From the NCBI RefSeq assembly GCF_051014445.1, contig NW_027488368.1, positions 26,696,001-26,760,000 of the forward strand: a stretch of DNA of 64,000 nt, given 5' to 3'. This DNA is from Colletes latitarsis (taxonomy: Eukaryota > Arthropoda > Insecta > Hymenoptera > Colletidae). The translations under genes were made by a program, and so were the position numbers. Shown piece by piece: positions 55,021 through 61,379 of this stretch (its first letter is position 1; each line of letters opens with the position of its first letter). Below the pieces are notes generated by a model, which did no database searches, was not told where the DNA came from, and worked only from the letters and a program-made list of their open reading frames with translations.

Positions 55021-57665
55021 GCCAATAGGTATGCGAAAAATGCGAAAGTATGAGCTAGATGATGGCAAATACCAGACCTAACCCAGACATAACCGCCGCT
55101 ATCCTCTAAAATATAAATTGCAACCAGGTTTAATTGACTGTTTCGGTGTGGTACCACATTACTATGTCATCCAAACCAGAAAAAACCCAGGATCTTGCCA
55201 ACAAGAATGCATAGAATGCGAAAGTATGAGGTAGATGATGGCAAATACAAGACCTAACCCAGACATAACCGGTGATTCCCCCTAAAATATCAATCGAAAC
55301 CAGGTTTATTTGACCCCTTCAGTGTGGTAGCACATTACTACGTGATCCAAATCAGCATAAGCCCAGGATCTGGCCAACAAGTATGCGAAAAATGCGATAG
55401 TATGAGGCAGATGATTGCAAATACCAGACCTAACACAAACCTAACCGGCGTTGTTCTCTAAAATATTAATCGGAACCATGCTTAATTGACTATTTCAGTG
55501 TGGTACCACATTACCACGTGATCCAAACCGGAAAAAACCCAGGATCGGGCCAACAAGAATGCAAAACATGCGGAAGTATGAGGCAGATGATTACAAGTAC
55601 CAGGCCTAACACAGACACAACCGGTGTTTCCCCCTATAATATTGATCGAAACCAGCTTTAATTGACTATTTCGGTGTGGTACCACATTACTACGTGATCC
55701 AAATCAGCAAGAGCTAAGGATCTGGCCAATAGGTATGCGAAAAATGCGAAAGTATGAGTCAGATGATTGCAAATACCAGACCTAACCCAGACATAACTGG
55801 CGTTATCCTCTAAAATATTAATCGGAACCAGGTATAATTGTCTGTCTCAGTGTAGTACCACATTACTACGAGATCCAAATCAGAAAAAGCCCAGGATCTG
55901 GCCATTCAACTATGCGAAAAATGCAACAGTATGAGTCAGATGATTGCAAATACCAGACCTAACCCAGACATAACCGCCGTTATCCTCTAAAATATTAATC
56001 GTAACCAAGTTTAGTTGATTGCTTCGGTCTGGTAGCACATTACTACGTGATCCAAATCAGCATAAGCCCAGGATCTGGCCAACAAGAATGCGAAAAATGC
56101 AAAAGTATGAGTCAGATGATTGCAAATACCAGACCTAACCCAGACATAACCGCCGTTATCCTCTAAAATATTAATCGTGACCAAGTTTAGTTGATTGCTT
56201 CGGTGTGGTAGCACATTACTACGTGATCCAACCCAGAAAAAACCCAGGATCTGGCCAACAAGTATGCGAAAAATGCGAAAGTATGAGCTAGATGATGGCA
56301 AATACCAGACCTAACCCAGACATAACCGCCGTTATCCTCTAAAATATTAATCGGAACCAGGCTTAATTGACTGTTTCGGTGTGGTGCCACATTACTACGT
56401 GATCCAATCTAAAAAAAGCCCAGGTTCTGGCCATTCAAGTATGCGAAAAATGCGAAAGTATGAGCTAGATCATGGCAAATACCAGACCTAACCCAGACAT
56501 AACCGGCGTTATCCTCTAAAATATTAATCGGAACCAGGTTTAATTGACTGTTTCGGTGTGGTGCCACATTACTACGTTATCCAATCTAAAAAAAGCCCAG
56601 GTTCTGGCCATTCAAGTATGCGAAAAATGCGAAGGTATGAGCTAGATGATTGCAAATACCAGACCTAACCCAGACATAACCGCCGTTATCCTCTAAAATA
56701 TTAATCGTGACCAAGTTTAGTTGATTGCTTCGGTGTGGTAGCACATTACTACGTGATCCAACCCAGAAAAAACCCAGGATCTGGCCAACAAGTATGCGAA
56801 AAATGCGAAAGTATGAGCTAGATGATGGCAAATACCAGACCTAACCCAGACATAACCGCCGTTATCCTCTAAAATATTAATCGGAATCAGGCTTAATTGA
56901 CTGTTTCGGTGTGGTGCCACATTACTACGTGATCCAATCTAAAAAAAGCCCAGGTTCTGGCCATTCAAGTATGCGAAAAATGCGAAAGTATGAGCTAGAT
57001 CATGGCAAATACCATTCCTAACCCAGACATAACCGGCGTTATCCTCTAAAATATTAATCGGAACCAGGTTTAATTGACTGTTTCGGTGTGGTGCCACATT
57101 ACTACGTTATCCAATCTAAAAAAAGCCCAGGTTCTGGCCATTCAAGTATGCGAAAAATGCGAAGGTATGAGCTAGATGATGGCAAATACCAGACCTTACC
57201 CAGACATAACCCCCGTTATCCTCTAAAATATTGACCGAAACCAGCATTAATTGACTGTTTCGGTTTGGTACCACATTACTACGTGATCCAAATCAGCAAG
57301 AGCCCAGGATCTAGACAATAAGTATGCGAAAAATGCGAAAGTATGAGCTAGATGATGGCAAATACCAGACCTAACCCAGACATAACCGGCGTTATCCTCT
57401 AAAATATTAATCGGAACCAGGCTTAATTGACTTTTTCGTTATGGTACCACAATACTACGTGATCCAAAACAGACAAAACCCAGGATCAGGCCAACAAGTA
57501 TGCGAAAAATGCGAAAGTATGAGACAGATGATTACAATTACCAGGCCTAACCCAGACACAACCGGTGTTTCCCCCTATAATATTGATCGAAACCAGCTTT
57601 AAATGATATATTTCGGTGTGGTACCACATTACTACGTGATCCAAATCAGCAAGAGCTCAGGATCT
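55021..57665. repeat. Satellite block D, left of the retrotransposon
   Basis: Begins by matching 5.47-6.3 kb (the marker monomer recurs at 55,303, offset 49,482), then matches 7.94-8.5 kb and 52.66-53.2 kb. A three-monomer stretch at about 56.1-56.6 kb is repeated at about 56.7-57.2 kb (offset 530 bp). It ends in the target-site duplication of the retrotransposon. Confidence 0.75.
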
Positions 57666-57677
57666 GGCCGACAGGTA
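57666..57677. repeat. Target-site duplication, left copy
   Basis: The 12 bases GGCCGACAGGTA lie directly before the poly-T tract and recur exactly at 61,989-62,000. Beyond these 12 bases the two sides differ, so 12 bp is the full duplication. An uninterrupted version of the site (GGCCGACAGGTATGCG) is seen in monomers near 2.01, 2.73, 21.95, 40.74, 46.91 and 48.14 kb. Confidence 0.95.
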
Positions 57678-57702
57678 TTTTTTTTTTTTTTTTTTTTTTT
57701 TT
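57678..57702 (-). other. Poly(A) tail of the retrotransposon
   Basis: A run of 25 T on the + strand is the 3' poly(A) of the minus-strand element. It abuts GGCCGACAGGTA directly, which places the primer end of the target strand at this position. No AATAAA signal was noticed just upstream on the sense strand. Confidence 0.95.
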
Positions 57703-57728
57703 GTCGTGGGGAAAATCTTCGAAAGACT

Positions 57729-57760
57729 CCCTCCCACCTCCTTGGGGAGAGGTGGGAGGG
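57729..57760 (-). other. 3' UTR hairpin, 12-bp perfect stem
   Basis: CCCTCCCACCTC at 57,729-57,740 pairs perfectly with GAGGTGGGAGGG at 57,749-57,760 across an 8-nt loop. It is the last strong structure before the poly(A) tail, a position where related elements carry the structure that engages reverse transcriptase. Confidence 0.85.
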
Positions 57761-57844
57761 GTGTGTGGGATTCCCCGCGCCCGTACAACGACAGGCGCGG
57801 GACCTACCCACTAAAAACCCCACGGTGACCCTTCGGCACGCTGT

Positions 57845-57890
57845 GGGAGGATACCGGGAATCGCTCGAAGCATTCTTCCGGTATCCTCCC
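57845..57890 (-). other. 3' UTR hairpin, 15-bp stem with one bulge
   Basis: GGGAGGATACC at 57,845-57,855 pairs with GGTATCCTCCC at 57,880-57,890 approximately; with a one-base bulge the stem extends to GGAA/TTCC, giving 15 pairs around a 15-nt loop. The right arm spans 57,876-57,890. Confidence 0.8.
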
Positions 57891-57985
57891 CGTGCCCGCG
57901 CTTTCGCGCCCATCCCCCGGGGGGACAAGCGGTCCCCCCAGTAGACACACTGCCTCATAGCGGCGGGACGGGGCCGCGTTTAGTG

Positions 57986-58111
57986 GCGGCTGCGAGCCCC
58001 AACTCGCAACCGCCCGCGACCCCGTTTCCACCCCTCGGCGGCCGGGCGTTCATGGCCGCACCAGACCGCCGAGGGTGCCTCCCCTTGCGTCGGACCGGTA
58101 GGGGGAGGCAC
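57986..58111 (-). other. 3' UTR hairpin cluster (three stems)
   Basis: Three successive inverted repeats. 57,986-57,996 pairs with 58,003-58,013 (11 pairs, one a G-U in the sense RNA). CCCTCGGCGG at 58,032-58,041 pairs with CCGCCGAGGG at 58,066-58,075 (10 perfect pairs). GTGCCTCCCC at 58,075-58,084 pairs with GGGGAGGCAC at 58,102-58,111 (10 perfect pairs). The last two share one base, so they are nearly back to back. Confidence 0.75.
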
Positions 58112-58148
58112 TCCTACCCCCAACCGGACCGATCCGGCGCCGCCTGGC

Positions 58149-58179
58149 GGGAGGAGGGTCCCCTCAGGACCCCCCTCCC
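58149..58179 (-). other. Hairpin next to the ORF2 stop
   Basis: GGGAGGAGGGTCC at 58,149-58,161 pairs with GGACCCCCCTCCC at 58,167-58,179 across a 5-nt loop. Twelve pairs are Watson-Crick; the remaining one is U-G in the sense RNA. It starts 8 nt downstream of the ORF2 stop codon. Confidence 0.75.
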
Positions 58180-58187
58180 AGCCTAGG

Positions 58188-61100
58188 TCATCCGCCACGC
58201 CGAGGCGGCCGCCCGCGACGCCTCGCGACCGGGCGACGATCTCGGGCCACCGCACGAGCGCGAGCTTCAGCGCGCCGCTGAAGCTCGCGCTCCCTCCCCG
58301 CGGCCTCCTTCTGCAACATTACGTTCTCGCAGAAGGAGGCCACGGCCCTCCACTTCTCCTCGCTGCCGAGCATGGCGCGCACCACGCCCGGCAGCGAGAC
58401 ATCCCGCCCGACGACGCCGACCAGGACACGGCGCTCCCCCTCCCAAGCGGGGCATACCTCCAGGGTATGATCCGCCGTGTCCTGCTCAGCGTCGCAGTGG
58501 CAGCAACGCGCCGTCGGCTCCTTCCCTATCCGGCACAGGTATCTTCCGAAGCTGCCATGCCCGGAAAATACCTGTGCCAGCCGGTAGGTGAGGCTGCCAT
58601 GGCCTCTGTCCAGCCACTCCTTCAGGAGTGGCCGAACAGCCCCGACAGTCCGGTGCCCCGCGGTTGGCAGAGCCAGCCGCTCCTGCCACGCGAGCAACAC
58701 GGACTGCCGGGCCTGGCGCTTCAAATCGCCCCAAGCAGGTTCCTGCCCGCCCGGGACCGCCCCCACCCCCGCGCGACGGTCGACGCGGTGCCGGTACATC
58801 ACCGCGTGCGACCGCGCGAGTAGGTCCATGGGCGGTATCCCCGCTAGAACCGTCGCCGCCTCATGTGACATGGTCCGATACGCGCGGACGACCCTGAGCG
58901 CCATGCGCCTCTGCACCCGACGCAGCATAGTCATGCTGCGCCGGGAGGCAGCCAGGTCGTCCGCCCAGACGGGGGCCCCGTATAGGGCCACCGACTGGAC
59001 CATTGCCACATAGAGGCGACGAACTCGGCCCGCCGGGCCCCCCAGGTTGGGCAGGATCCGGCCCAGAGCCACAACCATCCTTTCCAACCGGGGGACCAGG
59101 CAGCGGAAATGCTCCTCGAAACGCCAGTGGCTATCGAGGATCAGCCCCAGATACCTGATCTGGGGCTTCACCTCGATGTCAGCTCCACCCACCCGGATCA
59201 GAGGGGGTGGCGGATCCTGCCGAGGTGAATGAAACGCACTCACCTCGGTCTTATGGACCGCCACCGTCATCCCCATCCCCCTGATCCGGTCGACGACGCG
59301 TTGCGACCCCTCCTCCGCGCGACGCATGGCCGTCCCCCAGTGCGCCCCGACGGCCAGCACCAGTGTGTCATCCGCATAACACACCGTGCTGACGCCGTCG
59401 GGGAGGCCGGCCCGCAACACCGAGTCGTACGCGATGTTCCACAGGAGTGGCCCGAGAACCGACCCCTGCGGAACACCGCAGTACACCTCCCTCCGCATAT
59501 CACCATCCCGGCCCGGATACTCGATCCACCTGCCGCGGAGATAATCCCCGACGACCGCCCTGAGACAAGGGGGGACTCGATGATATTCGAGTCCCCTCCT
59601 TATCTCTTCCCAGGGGAGGGTGTTAAAGGCATTGGCAATATCCAAGGATATTGCCAATGCCACCCCTCCCCGGGAGACGGCCGCCTCCGAGAGGGCCCTC
59701 ACACGACCTATCGCGTCGATAGTCGATCGGCCCCCCCGGAAACCGAACTGGCAGTCAGCCAGACCGGGACCACCCCGCGACAGGTGCTCGACGAGGCGGG
59801 CAGCAATCACACGCTCGAAGAGCTTGCCCACCTCGTCGAGGAGACAAATGGGCCGGTATGCGGAGGGAGACTCCGCGGGCCGACCCTCCTTCCGGAGGAG
59901 GACCCTCCTCGCCACCTTCCAACTGGGGGGGAATCGCCCGTCCCTCAGGCAGCGGTCGAACAACCGCCTGAGGTCGGCCCCAAGGACGCCCTGGGTCAAG
60001 ACCCAAACCCGGCCGGGCACACCATCCGGACCCGGGGCCGTGTTACGAACCCCGAGCCGTCTGATGGCCGCTGCCAGCTCCTCCTGCGTGACCCCCAGCT
60101 CGGCCGTCCACTCCACTGGGACAGCCGCCGCCGCCGGAGGACGCGGTCCCCTCTCCCCAATTGGGAAGAGTGTATTGACCACGTCCTCCAGCAGCCGGGG
60201 GTCAAGACCCTCGGTGACGGGGGGCGCCCACGGGCAGAGCTTATTCAGCACCACCTTATATGGGCGCCCCCATGGATCGTCATCAAGGGTCTGGAGGAGC
60301 TCCTTCCATGCCTGGGTCTTGGCCCGTTTGATGGCGACCTGCAGAGCAACCCGCGCCACGCGGTATGCTCCATACAGGTCATCAGCTGCCCTCGCTCGCG
60401 CCACGCAGTCGCCTGTACGTTGACGACGGCGCGCGCGGGTGTACTGGCGTCGGACGCGGACAGTCGCGACTCGCAACTCCGCGATCGCGTCCGACCACCA
60501 GTACACCGCCCGGCGAGGAGAAGCCCGCCCGACCCGAGGCATCGCCGCGTCGCAAATACCCGCGATCAACGCTCCGAGCCGGGCGACCTCCTCCTCTATG
60601 CTCGGCAACTCGGCCGCTCCCTGCGGCCAAGTTGCAGCGAGGGCAGCTGCCATCAGGGCGTCCTTGTCCAGGCGCCGAAGCGCCCAGCGGCGTGGTGGGG
60701 TGCCACGCAGGCGGCCGTGTCGGGATGCACTCGCGGCGGCAGAGACCTCCATCCAGATGTACCGGTGATCGGAGAGTGTCTCTGCCCCCGCGACCACGTG
60801 CCAACCCGACACCATGCGCACGGCGTTGGGGGTCGCGAATCCAACATCCACGATGGACCCCCCATATCGCCGCACGCATGTGTGCTCCGACCCCCGGTTC
60901 AATACCCGGAGGTCGAGCCCCGCCGCCCAATCGCCCAGGATCCCGCCGCGAACGGAGGTCCTGGGGGATCCCCAAGCCACCGACTTGGCATTAAAATCCC
61001 CCAGGACCAGCACCGGCCGGGCCGCGTAGCGCTGCACGCATGCCGCGACCTCGGCCAAGTACAGCTCGAACGCAGCGTGACCGCTACGGGGCGAAATGTA

Positions 61101-61370
61101 GCACCCCACCACAGCGACTCCCCCCCAGTCCACGGCGACGAATCCCCGACCGCGCTCCAACAAGGAGAACGGTGGGGACCCGTCGCCCCCTCCCCATACC
61201 GTCGCCACCAAGCCGTCCGCGTCGCCCACCCAATGAGGGTGATCAGGGACGCGGTACGGCTCGGCGGCGACCGCCAGGCCAACCCCCCACTCCGCGAGGA
61301 CTTGGGACATCAAGTCCTGTGCCGCGCGGCAGTGGTTGAGGTTGGCCTGGAGGAGGAGGCGGGGCGGCAT
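58188..61370 (-). CDS. ORF2 polyprotein: AP endonuclease + reverse transcriptase
   Basis: The 1,060-residue enzyme that nicks target DNA and copies the element RNA onto the nick. Residues about 5-208 form an apurinic-type endonuclease: QANLNHC (8-14), AEPY with E37, GCYISP with Y91, LGDFN with D125/N127, SIVDVGFA (172-179) and SDHR (200-203). Reverse transcriptase motifs follow: NTAPGPDGVPG (443-453), AYRPICLL (504-511), GFRGGRSTID (543-552), SLDIANAFN with D577, GVPQGSVLGP (632-641), YADD (665-668) and YLGLILD (740-746). A CCHC motif lies at C956/C959/H968/C973, then a very basic tail. Length, order and the post-RT CCHC fit R1-clade ORF2; I see no RNase H domain. The Met at 61,370 is chosen because the endonuclease begins at once and the ORF1 stop lies 3 nt upstream. 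No stop or frameshift breaks it. Whether it targets the satellite is unknown. Confidence 0.95.
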   Translation of the reverse strand: MPPRLLLQANLNHCRAAQDLMSQVLAEWGVGLAVAAEPYRVPDHPHWVGDADGLVATVWGGGDGSPPFSLLERGRGFVAVDWGGVAVVGCYISPRSGHAAFELYLAEVAACVQRYAARPVLVLGDFNAKSVAWGSPRTSVRGGILGDWAAGLDLRVLNRGSEHTCVRRYGGSIVDVGFATPNAVRMVSGWHVVAGAETLSDHRYIWMEVSAAASASRHGRLRGTPPRRWALRRLDKDALMAAALAATWPQGAAELPSIEEEVARLGALIAGICDAAMPRVGRASPRRAVYWWSDAIAELRVATVRVRRQYTRARRRQRTGDCVARARAADDLYGAYRVARVALQVAIKRAKTQAWKELLQTLDDDPWGRPYKVVLNKLCPWAPPVTEGLDPRLLEDVVNTLFPIGERGPRPPAAAAVPVEWTAELGVTQEELAAAIRRLGVRNTAPGPDGVPGRVWVLTQGVLGADLRRLFDRCLRDGRFPPSWKVARRVLLRKEGRPAESPSAYRPICLLDEVGKLFERVIAARLVEHLSRGGPGLADCQFGFRGGRSTIDAIGRVRALSEAAVSRGGVALAISLDIANAFNTLPWEEIRRGLEYHRVPPCLRAVVGDYLRGRWIEYPGRDGDMRREVYCGVPQGSVLGPLLWNIAYDSVLRAGLPDGVSTVCYADDTLVLAVGAHWGTAMRRAEEGSQRVVDRIRGMGMTVAVHKTEVSAFHSPRQDPPPPLIRVGGADIEVKPQIRYLGLILDSHWRFEEHFRCLVPRLERMVVALGRILPNLGGPAGRVRRLYVAMVQSVALYGAPVWADDLAASRRSMTMLRRVQRRMALRVVRAYRTMSHEAATVLAGIPPMDLLARSHAVMYRHRVDRRAGVGAVPGGQEPAWGDLKRQARQSVLLAWQERLALPTAGHRTVGAVRPLLKEWLDRGHGSLTYRLAQVFSGHGSFGRYLCRIGKEPTARCCHCDAEQDTADHTLEVCPAWEGERRVLVGVVGRDVSLPGVVRAMLGSEEKWRAVASFCENVMLQKEAAGRERELQRRAEARARAVARDRRPVARRRGRPPRRGG
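58256..58292 (-). other. 17-bp perfect hairpin in ORF2 3' end
   Basis: GAGCGCGAGCTTCAGCG at 58,256-58,272 pairs perfectly with CGCTGAAGCTCGCGCTC at 58,276-58,292 across a 3-nt loop. It lies in the codons for the basic C-terminal tail (about residues 1027-1038). A perfect 17-bp repeat with so short a loop is very unlikely by chance. Confidence 0.9.
58302..58341 (-). other. 13-bp perfect hairpin in ORF2
   Basis: GGCCTCCTTCTGC at 58,302-58,314 pairs perfectly with GCAGAAGGAGGCC at 58,329-58,341 across a 14-nt loop, only 9 nt from the preceding hairpin. Confidence 0.88.
58359..58484 (-). other. Two perfect hairpins in ORF2 (10 and 12 bp)
   Basis: CTCGCTGCCG at 58,359-58,368 pairs with CGGCAGCGAG at 58,389-58,398. 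CAGGACACGGCG at 58,422-58,433 pairs with CGCCGTGTCCTG at 58,473-58,484; its 39-nt loop holds a smaller stem (CATACC/GGTATG). Confidence 0.82.
58532..58578 (-). other. 17-pair hairpin over the CCHC codons of ORF2
   Basis: GGCACAGGTATCTTCCG at 58,532-58,548 pairs with CGGAAAATACCTGTGCC at 58,562-58,578 across 13 nt. Sixteen pairs are Watson-Crick and one (C58543 with A58567 on the + strand) is a G-U wobble in the sense RNA. It lies just N-terminal to the post-RT CCHC codons. Confidence 0.85.
58770..58818 (-). other. Bulged long hairpin in ORF2
   Basis: ACGCGGTG at 58,783-58,790 pairs with CACCGCGT at 58,799-58,806 or close by, and the stem continues outward through GGTCG/CGACC and CGCGC/GCGCG with small bulges, giving about 18 pairs in total. 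The bulges make this less certain than the perfect stems. Confidence 0.6.
59143..59248 (-). other. Two perfect hairpins in ORF2 (10 and 9 bp)
   Basis: AGCCCCAGAT at 59,143-59,152 pairs with ATCTGGGGCT at 59,158-59,167 across 5 nt. CCGAGGTGA at 59,220-59,228 pairs with TCACCTCGG at 59,240-59,248 across 11 nt. Confidence 0.8.
59345..59403 (-). other. Long hairpin enclosing the YADD codons
   Basis: CCCCGACGGC at 59,345-59,354 pairs perfectly with GCCGTCGGGG at 59,394-59,403. Inside it CAGCAC pairs with GTGCTG, and GTGTGT with ACACAC, giving about 22 pairs with small internal loops. The apical loop and last pairs cover 59,367-59,378, the codons for the catalytic YADD of the reverse transcriptase. 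Confidence 0.8.
59571..59596 (-). other. 10-bp perfect hairpin in ORF2
   Basis: GGGGACTCGA at 59,571-59,580 pairs with TCGAGTCCCC at 59,587-59,596 across 6 nt. With a one-base bulge it extends through AAGG/CCTT. Confidence 0.82.
59628..59661 (-). other. 16-bp perfect hairpin over catalytic motif A
   Basis: GGCATTGGCAATATCC at 59,628-59,643 pairs perfectly with GGATATTGCCAATGCC at 59,646-59,661, with only AA between the arms. The codon of catalytic Asp577 (SLDIANAFN) is at 59,640-59,642, at the tip of this hairpin. GGGGAGGG and CCCTCCCC outside the arms can extend the structure after a small loop. Confidence 0.9.
59787..59840 (-). other. 16-pair hairpin in ORF2
   Basis: CTCGACGAGGCGGGCA at 59,787-59,802 pairs with TGCCCACCTCGTCGAG at 59,825-59,840. 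Fifteen pairs are Watson-Crick and one is a G-U in the sense RNA. The 22-nt loop holds a small GCTC/GAGC stem. Confidence 0.85.
60220..60271 (-). other. 11-bp perfect hairpin in ORF2
   Basis: GGGGGCGCCCA at 60,220-60,230 pairs perfectly with TGGGCGCCCCC at 60,261-60,271 across a 30-nt loop. Confidence 0.75.
60438..60507 (-). other. 20-pair hairpin in ORF2
   Basis: GGTGTACTGG and GTCGGACGCG at 60,438-60,458 pair with CGCGTCCGAC and CCAGTACACC at 60,486-60,507. The two 10-bp stems are both perfect and are separated only by a 1-by-2 internal loop. It codes for part of the linker between endonuclease and reverse transcriptase. Confidence 0.88.
60605..60635 (-). other. 13-pair hairpin in ORF2
   Basis: GCAACTCGGCCGC at 60,605-60,617 pairs with GCGGCCAAGTTGC at 60,623-60,635 across 5 nt. 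Twelve pairs are Watson-Crick; the odd one is a G-U in the sense RNA. Confidence 0.85.
60731..60793 (-). other. 16-pair hairpin in ORF2 endonuclease region
   Basis: TCGCGGCGGCAGAGAC at 60,731-60,746 pairs with GTCTCTGCCCCCGCGA at 60,778-60,793 with one true mismatch (G-G in the sense RNA) across a 31-nt loop. This is the only long stem where the odd pair is not a wobble. Confidence 0.8.
60813..60915 (-). other. Two wobble-containing hairpins in the endonuclease region
   Basis: CATGCGCACGGCG at 60,813-60,825 pairs with CGCCGCACGCATG at 60,868-60,880; the two odd pairs are adjacent G-U and U-G in the sense RNA, and an inner GGGGGTC/GACCCCC stem closes the loop with a bulge. CGACCCCCGG at 60,888-60,897 pairs with CCGGAGGTCG at 60,906-60,915 with one G-U in the sense RNA. 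Confidence 0.75.
60957..61008 (-). other. 13-bp perfect hairpin over LGDFNAK codons
   Basis: GGTCCTGGGGGAT at 60,957-60,969 pairs perfectly with ATCCCCCAGGACC at 60,996-61,008. The right arm covers codons of the endonuclease LGDFNAK motif (about residues 121-129). Confidence 0.85.
61210..61331 (-). other. Hairpins near the ORF2 5' end
   Basis: AGCCGTCCGCGTC at 61,210-61,222 pairs with GACGCGGTACGGCT at 61,248-61,261 (13 pairs, one-base bulge). AGGACTTG at 61,297-61,304 pairs with CAAGTCCT at 61,311-61,318. TGCCGCGCGGCA at 61,320-61,331 is a perfect 12-bp palindrome. Confidence 0.7.
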
Positions 61371-61379
61371 TAATTAATG
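61368..61379 (-). promoter_or_regulatory. ORF1 stop / ORF2 start junction
   Basis: On the sense strand the sequence is CATTAATTAATG, a perfect 12-bp palindrome. ORF1 ends with TAA (61,376-61,374), one TTA triplet follows, and ORF2 starts with ATG (61,370-61,368). Both frames are the same. A TAATG motif is present at the start codon; in the SART1 element a UAAUG stop-start directs ORF2 translation by termination and reinitiation. A similar coupling is plausible here but not shown. Confidence 0.7.

Larger units (their letters stand above)
1..57677. repeat. 176-177 bp satellite array, left part
   Basis: Head-to-tail monomers of about 176-177 bp fill this stretch without a gene. Each monomer holds, in order, an ACCAGGTTTAATTGACTG-like block, a GTGGTACCAC dyad, ATTACTACGTGATCC, an AGCCCAGGATCTGGCC block, a twofold ATGCGAAA motif, an ACCAGACCTAACCCAGACAT block and an AT-rich AAAATATTAATCG end. 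Monomers differ at many positions but keep length and order, which is how the larger repeating units can be recognised. The length is in the nucleosomal range common to centromeric and pericentromeric satellites; that location is an inference. Short minus-strand reading frames of 60-115 codons recur once per monomer only because the repeat does, and I do not call them genes. Confidence 0.97.
57703..58187 (-). other. 3' untranslated region of the retrotransposon
   Basis: GC-rich non-coding sequence between the ORF2 stop (TGA at 58,190-58,188) and the poly(A) tail. It contains several strong inverted repeats, listed separately, of which the one at 57,729-57,760 lies about 26 nt from the tail. 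In R1, R2, SART and TRAS elements the 3' UTR is recognised by the element's own reverse transcriptase; the same role here is an inference. Small open frames on either strand in this stretch have no recognisable content. Confidence 0.85.

Noticed and set aside
180..57000. Dozens of minus-strand open frames of about 67 codons, one per monomer, with similar peptides
   Set aside because: They repeat because the satellite repeats. They start and stop at fixed monomer positions, overlap each other, break whenever length changes, and carry no recognisable domain.
1..57677. Regular direct repeats resembling a CRISPR array
   Set aside because: The period is about 176 bp with no separate spacer and repeat parts; the whole unit is repeated, and the retrotransposon is of animal type.
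57603..58255. Open frames of 70-115 codons on both strands across the poly-T tract and 3' UTR
   Set aside because: They cross the homopolymer or lie in GC-rich non-coding sequence, have no motif and overlap each other on both strands.
59229..61373. A 714-codon open frame on the + strand opposite ORF2
   Set aside because: It is the antisense of a GC-rich coding sequence in which stops are rare. Its translation is rich in Pro, Arg and Gly with no domain, while the minus-strand frame has full endonuclease and reverse transcriptase motifs.
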